Assembly: GCA_022447555.1 (NCBI GenBank)
Contig: JAKVBF010000009.1
Coordinates: 1-64,000, forward strand
Source: Mariniblastus sp.
Lineage (GTDB): Bacteria > Planctomycetota > Planctomycetia > Pirellulales > Pirellulaceae
DNA: 64,000 bases
Reading direction: 5' to 3'
This document shows positions 9,255 through 18,069 of this stretch, one piece after another. Both the position numbers and the translations under genes were made by a program. Below the pieces are notes generated by a model. It searched no databases and was not told where the DNA came from. It worked only from the letters and a program-made list of their open reading frames with translations. Position 1 is the stretch's first letter. Every line of letters starts with the position of its first letter.

Positions 9255-9679
9255 CGCTCATGTACCTCTAGCCGTTTATTTACTAAGTAGACCCAGCGAG
9301 AACCAAGCTCAGGGACTGCAACCCGAAATTCCGTGGTCGTGGGCCGAAAAAAGCATCCTTAATCGGCGACAGAAATCAACATTTACCACTCAAAGTGGTT
9401 AAAAATTTAGCTGCGGAAAATGGCAGTCTAAATGTTGAAAAGTGGTTGAATCGTCGCCCTCATGGGCCATTATTGACGGCAGATGTATGAAGTCAAGGAA
9501 ATTTAATGCATAAACCGCCGAATGGAGGACCTTGATGGTCCGTTAGATTTGGCAGGTTAATGCGAGATACCTATTTGGATTTAATATAAGTGGATTGTTT
9601 CCCCCCGCAGGACCGAATCAACGGTTGAATACGCGACGCAGTAACCCTCATAAGTTAACTCAATGAAAGTAGATACCCA
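9255..9679. other. 425-bp divergent intergenic region
   Basis: Lies between the minus-strand small gene and plus-strand yjbQ. It must contain both promoters, and it holds the folded element at 9365-9458. No protein gene is visible. Confidence 0.6.
9365..9458. ncRNA. candidate structured RNA or switch element
   Basis: Nested complementary segments are visible. GGCGAC (9365-9370) pairs with GTCGCC (9453-9458). CAACATTTA (9377-9385) pairs with TAAATGTTG (9429-9437). Between them CCACT-caa-AGTGG (9386-9398) and CTGC/GCAG (9411-9414, 9423-9426) make two hairpins. A competing pairing also exists: ATTTAG (9405-9410) with CTAAAT (9428-9433) extends the second hairpin and excludes the 9-bp stem. No known RNA family was recognised. 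It could be a leader of yjbQ (starts 9680), a free small RNA, or a small inverted-repeat element. Confidence 0.35.
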
Positions 9680-10108
9680 ATGCAATGGCATCAAAGAAAT
9701 GTGTTATTAACCCCAAAATACCGGGGTTTTCATCTGATTACCGGGGACATTTCAAATCAAGTGAGGGAAATTAAGGAAATCAAAATCGGTTTCTTGCAGC
9801 TTTTTTTGCAGCATACTTCCGCTTCAATCAGCATTAATGAAAACGCTGATCCAGATGTTCGAGTCGACTTGGAGGCCTCGGTCAACCGGATATGCCCTGA
9901 AAATCAACCGTTCCTTCATACTTGTGAAGGGAGTGATGACATGCCGGCTCACGTAAAATCCTCTTTGCTTGGTTGTCAGTTATTGATTCCGATCTCCGAT
10001 GGGCGATTAGCCCTCGGTACTTGGCAGGGGATTTACCTGTGTGAGCACCGCGATCATGGTGGACCGCGTCGTCTAATCGCAACGGTTTTCGGTCAAATGC
10101 TAAATTAA
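9680..10108 (+). CDS. YjbQ/UPF0047 family protein
   Basis: A 142-residue protein covering the whole YjbQ family. Visible signatures are LFLQHTSASISINENADPDVR, with its conserved HTSA and N residues, then CEGSDDMPAHVKSSLLG (D-x-PAHxK), and LGTWQGIYLCEHRDHGGPRR. The fold is a small beta-barrel trimer. Some members have been reported to have weak thiamine-phosphate synthase activity, but the cellular role is unsettled. No thi gene is adjacent. Confidence 0.93.
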   Translation: MQWHQRNVLLTPKYRGFHLITGDISNQVREIKEIKIGFLQLFLQHTSASISINENADPDVRVDLEASVNRICPENQPFLHTCEGSDDMPAHVKSSLLGCQLLIPISDGRLALGTWQGIYLCEHRDHGGPRRLIATVFGQMLN

Positions 10109-10276
10109 AACGGGTGCAAGCCATTCCCTCGAAATCGGCGGATATCTGTGTTCTTTTTAAACGGTTAAACTAAGGTTGCCATCACCGATCGTCTACAAGT
10201 TTTTGCAAGGAACCAATTGGATTGCAAAATTGTTGGCGTTTTCCTTGTAATGTGTCCGGCCAATAAAGGTGAACCA

Positions 10277-11248
10277 ATGTCATTGAATCGACGTGATCTT
10301 CTGAAAACAAGTGCGGCGACCGTAGCCGGTAGTATGATCGCAAGTGACCCGGCAAAGATTGTGTCCGCGATGGCGCCTGCCCAAGAGGTTGAGCCGGCGA
10401 AATTTATCCCCAATCGTATCGGTATTTCTACTTACTCGTTTTGGCGCTTTCGTGATGATTCGAAGTTGACAATGTCCAAGTGTATCGACCTGGCTTCGGA
10501 AATGGGATTTGACGGTGTGGAATTACTTCGAATCCAAATGGATGATGATTCGGATAGTTACCTGCAAAAAATCAAACGTCAGGCATTCGTGAACGGTTTA
10601 GATTTAATGGGGATGTCAACTCATCAAGGGTTTGTATCGCCTGATGCAGCGGTTCGGAAATCCAATGTTGAAAAGACAATCGACTTTATTGAAATGGCAT
10701 ACAAGTTGGGGATACCAACGATAAGGGTCAATACCGGCCGTTGGGGTACAACACCGTCTTTTGATCAACTGATGGCTGACAAGGGGATTGAGAAGCGACT
10801 GGACGGGTACACGGATGATCAAGGATTTCAATGGGTGATTGATTCGCTTTCTGAATGCTTGCCGGTCGCTGAGCGATGTGGCGTTATTTTGGGCTTAGAG
10901 AATCACTGGGGCCTCGGGCGAACCGCTGAAGGTGTGATGCGAATCATTCAGGCAATTGATAGTCCTTGGTTACAGGCAACGCTGGACACCGGGAACTTTT
11001 TCGAGCGGCGTCACGAGCAGTTTGAAATGATGGCGGCTAATACGGTGTTAGTGCAGGCAAAAACGTACTTTGGGGGTGGGACTTGGTACACGATTGACAT
11101 CGATTACGATCAAATTGCGAAGACCCTTCAAGCGGCTAATTATCGTGGTTATGTCTCACTTGAATTTGAAGGCCAAGAAGACTACCAGACCGCGATTCCA
11201 AAGAGTCTGGATTTGTTGCGGTCTGCGTTCGGTAAACGGCAACCTTAA
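10277..11248 (+). CDS. Tat-exported sugar phosphate isomerase/epimerase (TIM barrel)
   Basis: A 323-residue protein. The N terminus NRRDLLKTSAATVAGSMIAS has twin arginines followed by a hydrophobic stretch, a Tat signal. The rest is an AP-endonuclease-2-type TIM barrel of the xylose-isomerase-like superfamily: a GISTYSFWRF strand, GFDGVELLRIQMDD, VILGLENHWG with its metal-ligand glutamate, and ATLDTGNFFE. The family isomerises sugars or inositol derivatives with a divalent metal. AGGTGA just before the ATG at 10277 fixes the start; the frame continues 20 codons further upstream. The stop is six bases before the GTG start of uvrA, so the two may be cotranscribed, an odd pairing. Confidence 0.88.
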   Translation: MSLNRRDLLKTSAATVAGSMIASDPAKIVSAMAPAQEVEPAKFIPNRIGISTYSFWRFRDDSKLTMSKCIDLASEMGFDGVELLRIQMDDDSDSYLQKIKRQAFVNGLDLMGMSTHQGFVSPDAAVRKSNVEKTIDFIEMAYKLGIPTIRVNTGRWGTTPSFDQLMADKGIEKRLDGYTDDQGFQWVIDSLSECLPVAERCGVILGLENHWGLGRTAEGVMRIIQAIDSPWLQATLDTGNFFERRHEQFEMMAANTVLVQAKTYFGGGTWYTIDIDYDQIAKTLQAANYRGYVSLEFEGQEDYQTAIPKSLDLLRSAFGKRQP

Positions 11249-11254
11249 ACCAGT

Positions 11255-14107
11255 GTGAGCATAACGGAACACCGAGTGGCTGCTAATTCGACGGATGAAC
11301 GTTTGTCTCAGATACGTATTTCCAATGCGCGTACCAACAATTTGAAGGATGTCAGTTTAAATATTCCTATGGACTCCCTGGTTGTGATAACCGGTCGTAG
11401 TGGGTCCGGAAAGAGTTCGCTCGCGATTGATACGCTCTTTGCTGAGGGGCAGCGTCAGTACGTAGAGAGTTTGTCTATCTACGCACGACAATTCTTCGAT
11501 CAGTCCACGCGAGCGGATGTTGAGATGGTGGAAGGCCTTTTGCCCACCATTTGCCTGGACCAGAAGCCTGTTTCCGTCGGCCCTCGTTCAACCGTTGGTA
11601 CGATGGCCGAAATCTATGATTACGTACGCGTTTTAATGGCGCGAACCGGTGATATTCAGTGTTTTCAGTGTGGCAACCCAATACACCAACAAAGCCTAGA
11701 GCAAATTTTAGAAACGGTTTTAGAACTGCCTGAAAATACTAAGGTAATGGTCATGTCCCCTTTGGTCGCTGGTCGCAAAGGAAAGCATGAGGAGGTTTTT
11801 CAGCAGATTCGTCGAGAACGTTTGGTCCGTGTGAGGGTGGATGGCAAGGTTTGTGATATCGAACAATTGCCGGAGCTAACCGGGCGTAAAAATACGACGA
11901 TCGATGCGGTTACGGACAGAATCATTATTCGTTCGGGTGTCGAAAACCGATTGTTTGAATCGATTGATTTGGCGGCAAAAATGAGTGGCGGCCAAGTTTT
12001 AGTCTGTTATCAGTTGCGTGGGGAGGGAAGTGGAGCTGACAGTTGGCAGGATCGCTTATTCAGTACGGAGTATGCGTGTACTCGGTGTGAGATTAGTTAC
12101 GCGGAAATGCAGCCACGCACATTTAGCTTCAACAGCCCCTACGGCGCGTGTCAGGCTTGCAATGGCTTGGGTGTTGTGGAGCAGTTTGAAGCCGATTTGA
12201 TCTGCCCCGATCGTAGCCTGTCCATCGAGGAGGGGGCCATCGCACCCTGGAAAGGCCTCTCCCAAAGTCGGCGGAGAAAATATTTGAAAGCGTTGCAGCC
12301 TTTGTTGGATGCATTGAAGATTGACATTAGGACGCCCCTCGACGAGGTGCCAGCAAAGGCACTGAGGAAATTAATGGAATACAGATCTTCTAAAACGCCT
12401 AGCGTCTCGGTGTTACTAGAAAAAGAGCTGGCAACCACTCCAACTGAGTCGCGTCAGGAAGTGCTGCGTTCGTTTCAAACGCATTCTCTATGTCTTGAGT
12501 GTGAAGGCTGCCGGCTGAACCCTCAGGCTCGCGCCGTTCGGTTGGGCGGCCAGTCGATTGTAGACATTACGGAACAGTCGATCGCCGAGTTGCGTCCTTT
12601 TTTCGAATCCCTTCAGTTTGATGATCACCGTCAAGAGATCGCCGAGCCGATCATTGACGAGATCTGTAAACGCCTATTGTTTCTGGAGAAGGTCGGGGTT
12701 TCTTATCTGACTCTCAACCGTCCCGCGGATTCTCTGAGTGGTGGCGAAACACAGCGTGTTCGTTTGGCGACCTCTATCGGTGGCGGGTTGACGAACGTCT
12801 GTTACATTTTGGACGAACCATCTATTGGTCTGCACCAGCGAGATAACGACCGGCTGATTTCAGCGATTCAGGAGTTACGCCATCAAGGCAATTCCATGGT
12901 CGTTGTTGAACACGATGAGGCCATGATTCGCGCCGCGGACCACGTGATCGATGTGGGGCCCGGTGCCGGAGTTGACGGAGGGCGAATCGTTGCGCAGGGG
13001 CCGGCAGCGGTCCTAGAAGGTTGCGATGAAAGTTTGACGGGGCAATACCTTTCAGGTAAACGTCGAATTGAGGTGCCGCCCACGCGGCGTCCAGCTGTTT
13101 TAAGTCGCAGCCTAAAACTGGAGAAGGCATCCGGTAATAATTTGAAAGAAGTCGATGTCATTTTTCCTTTAGGACTTTTCAACTGCGTTACAGGGGTGAG
13201 TGGATCGGGTAAGAGCACATTGGTTAACGAAACATTAGCGCCAGCGATTCGTCGCGAGTTGGGGTTGAAGACGACTCACATTGGTCCCCACAAATCGTTC
13301 AAAGGCGGCAAGAACATCGATAAATTGGTTCAAGTGGACCAGCGCCCTATCGGACGGACCCCGCGTGGATGCGCCGCAACTTACAGTGGTGTATTCGACG
13401 AGATAAGAAAAGTTTTCGCTGCGACGAAACTTGCGCGACAGCGTGGATTCAGCCCCTCGCGGTTCAGTTTCAATTCCCGAGCCGGTTGGTGTTCTGAGTG
13501 TCAGGGACACGGGATGCAACGAGTTTCGATGAATTTTTTGCCAGATATGTTTGTTGAATGTCCAAGCTGTATGGGTCGTCGTTTTAACCTGCAAACGTTA
13601 CAGGTCCGTTTTGCCGATTTGTCGATCGCAGATGTTTTAGAGATGTCGGTGAAAGATGCGTGTAAAGCATTCAAAAATTTCTCCAAGATTCATAGGATCC
13701 TTAAAAGTCTTGAGGACGTTGGATTGGGCTATTTACCACTTGGACAACCGTCGACCACACTCTCGGGCGGGGAGGCTCAGCGAATCAAACTTGCCACAGA
13801 ATTGTCACAGAAGAATACGGGTAACACGCTTTATCTCTTGGATGAACCGACGACTGGTTTGCATTTCGAAGATATTCGTAATTTACTAAGCGTCCTTCAA
13901 CAATTGGTAGACGCGGGTAACACGGTGATTGTCATTGAACACAACCTTGATGTGATCAAATGCGCGGACTGGATTGTCGATATGGGGCCCGAGGGTGGGA
14001 GTGCTGGCGGTTCTATCGTGGCGATGGGGCCGCCCCAAGAGATTGCTGATTGCCCCGCTTCGTTTACGGGGCATTATCTCAAGTCATTTTTAAATCCCTC
14101 TGTTTGA
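11255..14107 (+). CDS. uvrA: excinuclease ABC subunit A
   Basis: A 950-residue UvrA of normal length, the damage-recognition ATPase of nucleotide excision repair. The first ABC half has Walker A GRSGSGKSS (47-55) and the second half GVSGSGKSTLVN. Signatures are LSGGETQRVRLAT and LSGGEAQRIKLAT, each followed by an LDEP Walker B. Cysteine pairs of the zinc modules are present: CFQC, CTRC with CQAC, CSEC with CPSC. The insertion domain between them is intact, so UvrB binding should be possible. The start appears to be GTG, six bases after the preceding stop, with no clear ribosome site of its own; this suggests translational coupling. Confidence 0.96.
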   Translation: MSITEHRVAANSTDERLSQIRISNARTNNLKDVSLNIPMDSLVVITGRSGSGKSSLAIDTLFAEGQRQYVESLSIYARQFFDQSTRADVEMVEGLLPTICLDQKPVSVGPRSTVGTMAEIYDYVRVLMARTGDIQCFQCGNPIHQQSLEQILETVLELPENTKVMVMSPLVAGRKGKHEEVFQQIRRERLVRVRVDGKVCDIEQLPELTGRKNTTIDAVTDRIIIRSGVENRLFESIDLAAKMSGGQVLVCYQLRGEGSGADSWQDRLFSTEYACTRCEISYAEMQPRTFSFNSPYGACQACNGLGVVEQFEADLICPDRSLSIEEGAIAPWKGLSQSRRRKYLKALQPLLDALKIDIRTPLDEVPAKALRKLMEYRSSKTPSVSVLLEKELATTPTESRQEVLRSFQTHSLCLECEGCRLNPQARAVRLGGQSIVDITEQSIAELRPFFESLQFDDHRQEIAEPIIDEICKRLLFLEKVGVSYLTLNRPADSLSGGETQRVRLATSIGGGLTNVCYILDEPSIGLHQRDNDRLISAIQELRHQGNSMVVVEHDEAMIRAADHVIDVGPGAGVDGGRIVAQGPAAVLEGCDESLTGQYLSGKRRIEVPPTRRPAVLSRSLKLEKASGNNLKEVDVIFPLGLFNCVTGVSGSGKSTLVNETLAPAIRRELGLKTTHIGPHKSFKGGKNIDKLVQVDQRPIGRTPRGCAATYSGVFDEIRKVFAATKLARQRGFSPSRFSFNSRAGWCSECQGHGMQRVSMNFLPDMFVECPSCMGRRFNLQTLQVRFADLSIADVLEMSVKDACKAFKNFSKIHRILKSLEDVGLGYLPLGQPSTTLSGGEAQRIKLATELSQKNTGNTLYLLDEPTTGLHFEDIRNLLSVLQQLVDAGNTVIVIEHNLDVIKCADWIVDMGPEGGSAGGSIVAMGPPQEIADCPASFTGHYLKSFLNPSV

Positions 14108-14300
14108 CGGCTCGACGCGTCCCGAGATGAACGGGATCGGTACTCAGCCCCCTCTTGATTGCTTGTGATCATCGTTTCAATCGGAATATTCTGGTTCGGT
14201 GCGATCGTCAGATTTGCTATCAATTCAATTTGCGTCTAGAAAGTGCAATTTAAATGGTTCAAAATTGCAGGATCCCATTTTAAGGAGCTCAGACAAACCC

Positions 14301-15446
14301 GTGAAGAAAATTTACCTTGATTACAACGCAACCACACCGGTCGCTCCGAGCGTTGTGGATAGTATGCTCTCTTTTTTTACGGAGCATTTTGGAAATCCGT
14401 CTTGCGATTACAGTCTAGGTCGGGCCTCGGCAGAGGCGATCGAAGAGGCTCGGTCGCGTGTTGCGTGTCTCCTCGGTTGTGATTCCGATGAGGTGGTGTT
14501 CACCAGTGGCGGAACCGAATCCAATAATCTTGCGATCTGCGGAACCCTTTTTCGTGATGGACCCGCTGCAGCAGGTCATATGGTCATTTCCTCGGTAGAG
14601 CATCCTGCAGTTGTTGAGCCGGCCCGGTTCATGGAACGTTTGGGTTACGGAGTGACGGTCGTTGAATGTGATTCGAACGGATATGTTCATCCTTCTTCCA
14701 TCGAGGCTGCATTGCAGAAAGACACTCGTTTAGTGAGCATCATGCATGCCAATAATGAAGTTGGAACGGTCCAGCCGATTCGCCAAATCTCTGAAATCTG
14801 CCACGGCCGGGATATTTTGGTTCACACCGATGCCTCTCAGTCCGTGGGGAAGATTTCGGCGAGGGTCGACGAATTGGGCGTTGATCTGCTGACCCTTGCG
14901 GGGCACAAATTATACGGTCCCAAAGGTGTGGGCGCCTTATACGTACGTACGGGCCTTCCGCTGGAACCGTTTTTGCGTGGCGGCGGGCAAGAGAAGGGAC
15001 TGCGGGCGGGGACAGAAAATACACCGTTAATTGTTGGCCTGGGGCAGGCGGCGTATCTGTCCTACAATTGCCTCGATGAGACGATCGCTCGTCTATCGGA
15101 ATTGCGTGATAAGCTGCAACAAAAGTTATTGGCGGGTGTACCGGGGCTTATTGTCCACGCCGAAAAAGTGGAACGACTGCCTAATACCCTGTCGGTTAGT
15201 TTCCCAGGTACAAGCGGTCAAGAGATATTGCGGCGCATTCCAGAGATATGCGCTTCGACGGGATCAGCGTGTCACAGCGATTTCGAATCGCATTCGGTGA
15301 CCTTGGCGGCTATGGGAACCGAAGCTGAAGTGATGCGTGGCACGGTTCGTCTGTCGTTGGGGTGGAATTCCAGTGAGGAGGATCTGGATCGCGCGGGCGA
15401 CCTTTTACTCGACGCCTGGGAAATTCTATCGACTCAATCGGCTTGA
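14301..15446 (+). CDS. cysteine desulfurase, NifS/IscS family
   Basis: A 381-residue PLP-dependent aminotransferase-fold enzyme. It shows IYLDYNATTP at the start, FTSGGTESNN, the MHANNEVGTVQPI segment, PLP lysine K203 in LAGHKLYGPKGVGA, RAGTEN, and catalytic cysteine C324 in STGSACHSD. The enzyme removes sulfur from cysteine for Fe-S clusters or tRNA thiolation. No scaffold or tRNA-thiolation gene is adjacent, so its acceptor is unknown. The frame is open to 14199, but the GTG at 14301 places the family's YLDYNATT motif at the N terminus and has TAAGGAG upstream, at a rather long spacing. Confidence 0.93.
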   Translation: MKKIYLDYNATTPVAPSVVDSMLSFFTEHFGNPSCDYSLGRASAEAIEEARSRVACLLGCDSDEVVFTSGGTESNNLAICGTLFRDGPAAAGHMVISSVEHPAVVEPARFMERLGYGVTVVECDSNGYVHPSSIEAALQKDTRLVSIMHANNEVGTVQPIRQISEICHGRDILVHTDASQSVGKISARVDELGVDLLTLAGHKLYGPKGVGALYVRTGLPLEPFLRGGGQEKGLRAGTENTPLIVGLGQAAYLSYNCLDETIARLSELRDKLQQKLLAGVPGLIVHAEKVERLPNTLSVSFPGTSGQEILRRIPEICASTGSACHSDFESHSVTLAAMGTEAEVMRGTVRLSLGWNSSEEDLDRAGDLLLDAWEILSTQSA

Positions 15447-15474
15447 TGGATTAACGAAATCAAGGGTCGCCAAG

Positions 15475-15490
15475 CCCGCCAGCCGGCGGG
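15475..15490 (+). terminator. possible terminator after the cysteine desulfurase
   Basis: CCCGCC (15475-15480) pairs with GGCGGG (15485-15490) across a 4-base loop, followed by a T-rich but broken tract. It begins 29 bases after the stop. Confidence 0.5.
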
Positions 15491-15564
15491 TATTTATTCT
15501 CTCTCAGTTTGGCGCATGTAACGTGTCATGAAACGGGTTTAATATATATTCGCGCGTAAAAAAC

Positions 15565-15587
15565 GCACGCGAGACGGACTCGCGTGC
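15565..15587 (-). terminator. intrinsic terminator of the minus-strand Gfo/Idh gene
   Basis: GCACGCGAG (15565-15573) and CTCGCGTGC (15579-15587) make a perfect 9-bp stem with a 5-base loop. Read on the minus strand it is followed by a T run (A run at 15558-15563). It lies 29 bases beyond the gene's stop. Confidence 0.9.
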
Positions 15588-15616
15588 TGTCCTTGGAAAT
15601 CCATGTTGGGTCAAAA

Positions 15617-16963
15617 TCAAACGGATTTTACATTCATGATTTCATATCCTTTACGAGGTATGCGGGCTCGCATCGCATTCGCTTGGTCATCACCAATGAT
15701 TTCTTCAGTTTCCGGATCCCATTTGATGGTTCGACCCAGTCGGGCAGCAATGGCTGCCAAGTGGCAGGTACTCATTGCTTGGACATGGGTGTACACGTCT
15801 GAAACAGGAAGTCCACCTTCTGAGATGCAGCGATAGAAGTTGTTCTTGTGGCCTTCATGGGGTTTGCCTTTGTAGAGGTTGGCGACATCTTCATCAGTGT
15901 ATTCCCCTTCGTCCCAGTTATCTTCTATTGGCTTACCGGTGATTTTTCCGCGATTCACAAACATCCGGCCTTTTGTTCCTTCGAACATCACGCCATTGTC
16001 ACCGCGACTGGTGACATCCATGACCACTCCGTTTTTGAATTTGCATAGCACACTGAAGTCGTGAGAAGTATTGTACGCATCTTTGGCGACTGGGAACCCA
16101 TCTTTAAATTCGACAGGATGCTTGGAGTCGGTCCCGTCAATTTCGATGGGCCCCATTCCGTCTCCATTCAAACCAAGCGCCCATGTTGCGATATCGACAT
16201 GGTGGGCTCCCCAGTCGGTGAACTTGCCTCCTGAATATTCGTACCACCAACGAAATTGGTAGTGGCATCGTTTTTCTCGAAACTCCTCTTCAGGTGCTTG
16301 TCCCTGCCACATCTCCCAGTCCAGCTCAGCGGGTGGCGCGACGACAGGGAATGGGCCGCCGGTAGGACTTCCATTGATACCAACGGTCACTTTGGTGATA
16401 TCGCCCAACAGTCCCTTTTGTACCATGTTGACTGCTCGCAGGAACCTACCTCGGTCCGATCTTTGCTGGGTTCCAATAAAGAAAACCTTGTCCTCGTGTT
16501 TTCGGCAGGCGTTTCGAATCAAAGCATTTTCTTCGAGAGTCAATGTCAGAGGTTTCTGACAGAAAACATGCTTCCCGGACTCAAGTGCTTCGATCGCAAT
16601 CTTGACGTGCCAATGATCTGGTGTCACGATGCTCACCACGTCGATGTCATCGCGGTCGAGGACTTTTTTATAATCTTTGTAACTATCAGCTTTCCCTTTA
16701 CCAATGTTCTTGTCGTTCTTCGCACGGTCGGCATGGCGAGAATCCACATCGCAAACTGCCACGATGTCACCAAAACTTGCATGGCCTCGAGCGTCTCCAG
16801 TACCCATGCTGCCGACGCCGATGCAGCCGATTTGGGGACGATCGTTTTTGGACGTGTTGGCAAAGGCCTTTTGCGTCCACGGTATATAGGGAATCGATGC
16901 AACCGCGGCCGATGCGGCAGCGGTTTTCTTGATAAACTTTCTGCGATTTTCCGTTCGAGACAT
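15617..16963 (-). CDS. Tat-exported Gfo/Idh/MocA-family oxidoreductase
   Basis: A 448-residue protein. The leader NRRKFIKKTAAASAAVASIP is a Tat signal. The NAD(P)-binding motif IGCIGVGSMGTGDARGH follows. CQKPLTLTLEE stands where EKP is usual, keeping the lysine and proline. The C-terminal domain includes GGKFTDWGAHHVDIATWALG, typical of the exported planctomycete branch with a bacterial-type C-terminal extension. A periplasmic or surface sugar or polyol dehydrogenase is implied; the substrate is not known. It has its own terminator and is followed by no other gene on its strand within 1.5 kb. Confidence 0.92.
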   Translation of the reverse strand: MSRTENRRKFIKKTAAASAAVASIPYIPWTQKAFANTSKNDRPQIGCIGVGSMGTGDARGHASFGDIVAVCDVDSRHADRAKNDKNIGKGKADSYKDYKKVLDRDDIDVVSIVTPDHWHVKIAIEALESGKHVFCQKPLTLTLEENALIRNACRKHEDKVFFIGTQQRSDRGRFLRAVNMVQKGLLGDITKVTVGINGSPTGGPFPVVAPPAELDWEMWQGQAPEEEFREKRCHYQFRWWYEYSGGKFTDWGAHHVDIATWALGLNGDGMGPIEIDGTDSKHPVEFKDGFPVAKDAYNTSHDFSVLCKFKNGVVMDVTSRGDNGVMFEGTKGRMFVNRGKITGKPIEDNWDEGEYTDEDVANLYKGKPHEGHKNNFYRCISEGGLPVSDVYTHVQAMSTCHLAAIAARLGRTIKWDPETEEIIGDDQANAMRARIPRKGYEIMNVKSV

Positions 16964-17128
16964 TCTGAAATCCAGTCATGCGGGGATGGTAGAATTAATA
17001 TTGGAGTGCCCGTATTTTAAGACGATTGAATTGCCTGAGACAAGCAGCAACCCCGAAAACGGTTCCAATCTCTTCCAAAGAAAGAGGGTTAGGCTAGAAA
17101 CCCAGCCGGTTTACGGGGGGGCAATCCA

Positions 17129-17920
17129 CTAAAAGTCCATCGGATAGCCCAATTCACGCATAAGAGGGCCGCAAAGTGTGTTAAACACCGACCGTTGCTG
17201 AGTGGACCACCCTTGCCAACTACGAGAGTTTTGTTGGAAATAATTGGTTTTTTCTTGGTCAGAAAACCTCTTTTGGTGGTCGCTAGGTTCGACAGAAGGG
17301 TGCCAAAGACGATTGGCGAAATTTTGTTGGACTGCTGGGCAGTCCTCGATCCCAAGCCAGCGAAAAATATCTTTGAGTTGCAGGCTCAATTCAATGGTAT
17401 TGTAAGTCCATTCATGCCGGAATAGACGGAAATGTTTGGGATGTTGCTTTCCCCATTGAAGGACCCCTTCACTGCGAATCCACGTTTCGCATTGTTTCTC
17501 GAATGGAAGGTGGGCGAAGGATTTATGACGCATGCGGGAAGCAACGGTTTCGATGCCGTTGCGCACGAGACCGAGAATTTTTACGTTGGGAAATACCTCC
17601 GTCAGGTAGTTCATGATTTCGGCCTTAGGGTTGATCGCCGCTTGTAGGAGATGCTGACTTCGTTTGTCCCGGTTTGGCCAAATGAGATTGTTTAACAGGT
17701 CACGGAAGGCTCGATCGTACTCGGCTTGCGACACAAGCATCGAGGCTCGTCTTGTCGGTTGCTGGCAATTGGTCTGAGCTACGCCGATCACATCTTGAAT
17801 GATGTTGTTCTCTCTACCGCCGTAATATATTTGTGGGTGCAGCGCAAAGGAACGACGCAGGATAGTCGTCCCGCTTCGTCCGGTACCAGCGATGAAAAAA
17901 TAGTCTAATGAAGATTCCAT
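17129..17920 (-). CDS. sulfotransferase family protein
   Basis: About 263 residues. The N-terminal FIAGTGRSGTTILRRSFALHP is the 5'-PSB loop binding the PAPS cofactor, and LGLVRNGIETVASRM is the 3'-PB region with its conserved arginine. The end (RDIFRWLGIE) is family-like. It should transfer sulfate from PAPS to an unknown carbohydrate or other acceptor. The open frame runs further to a TTG at 17992, but that part crosses the terminator stem at 17975-18011. The ATG at 17920, giving MESSLDYFF and the cofactor loop, is the sensible start. Confidence 0.85.
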   Translation of the reverse strand: MESSLDYFFIAGTGRSGTTILRRSFALHPQIYYGGRENNIIQDVIGVAQTNCQQPTRRASMLVSQAEYDRAFRDLLNNLIWPNRDKRSQHLLQAAINPKAEIMNYLTEVFPNVKILGLVRNGIETVASRMRHKSFAHLPFEKQCETWIRSEGVLQWGKQHPKHFRLFRHEWTYNTIELSLQLKDIFRWLGIEDCPAVQQNFANRLWHPSVEPSDHQKRFSDQEKTNYFQQNSRSWQGWSTQQRSVFNTLCGPLMRELGYPMDF

Positions 17921-17974
17921 CGAATACAGCAGATGAAAAAATTTGGTGATAAATAAAAATTTGGTGGTAAATAA

Positions 17975-18011
17975 AACGGGCGGCTCGTTCAATTCGATCG
18001 AGCCGCCCGTT
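17975..18011 (-). terminator. strong terminator of the cysteine-rich protein gene
   Basis: AACGGGCGGCTCG (17975-17987) and CGAGCCGCCCGTT (17999-18011) form a 13-bp stem with an 11-base loop. A TTTTATTTA tract follows on the minus strand. It lies about 60 bases past the gene's stop. Confidence 0.9.
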
Positions 18012-18069
18012 AACGTTTTGACCAGATAGGCGTCTTGGTTAGAAGGTCAGATTGATTGCTGTATTGCGA

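Noticed and set aside
17921-17992. N-terminal extension of the sulfotransferase from a TTG at 17992
   Set aside because: It would translate half of the terminator stem at 17975-18011; the ATG at 17920 starts right before the PAPS-binding motif.
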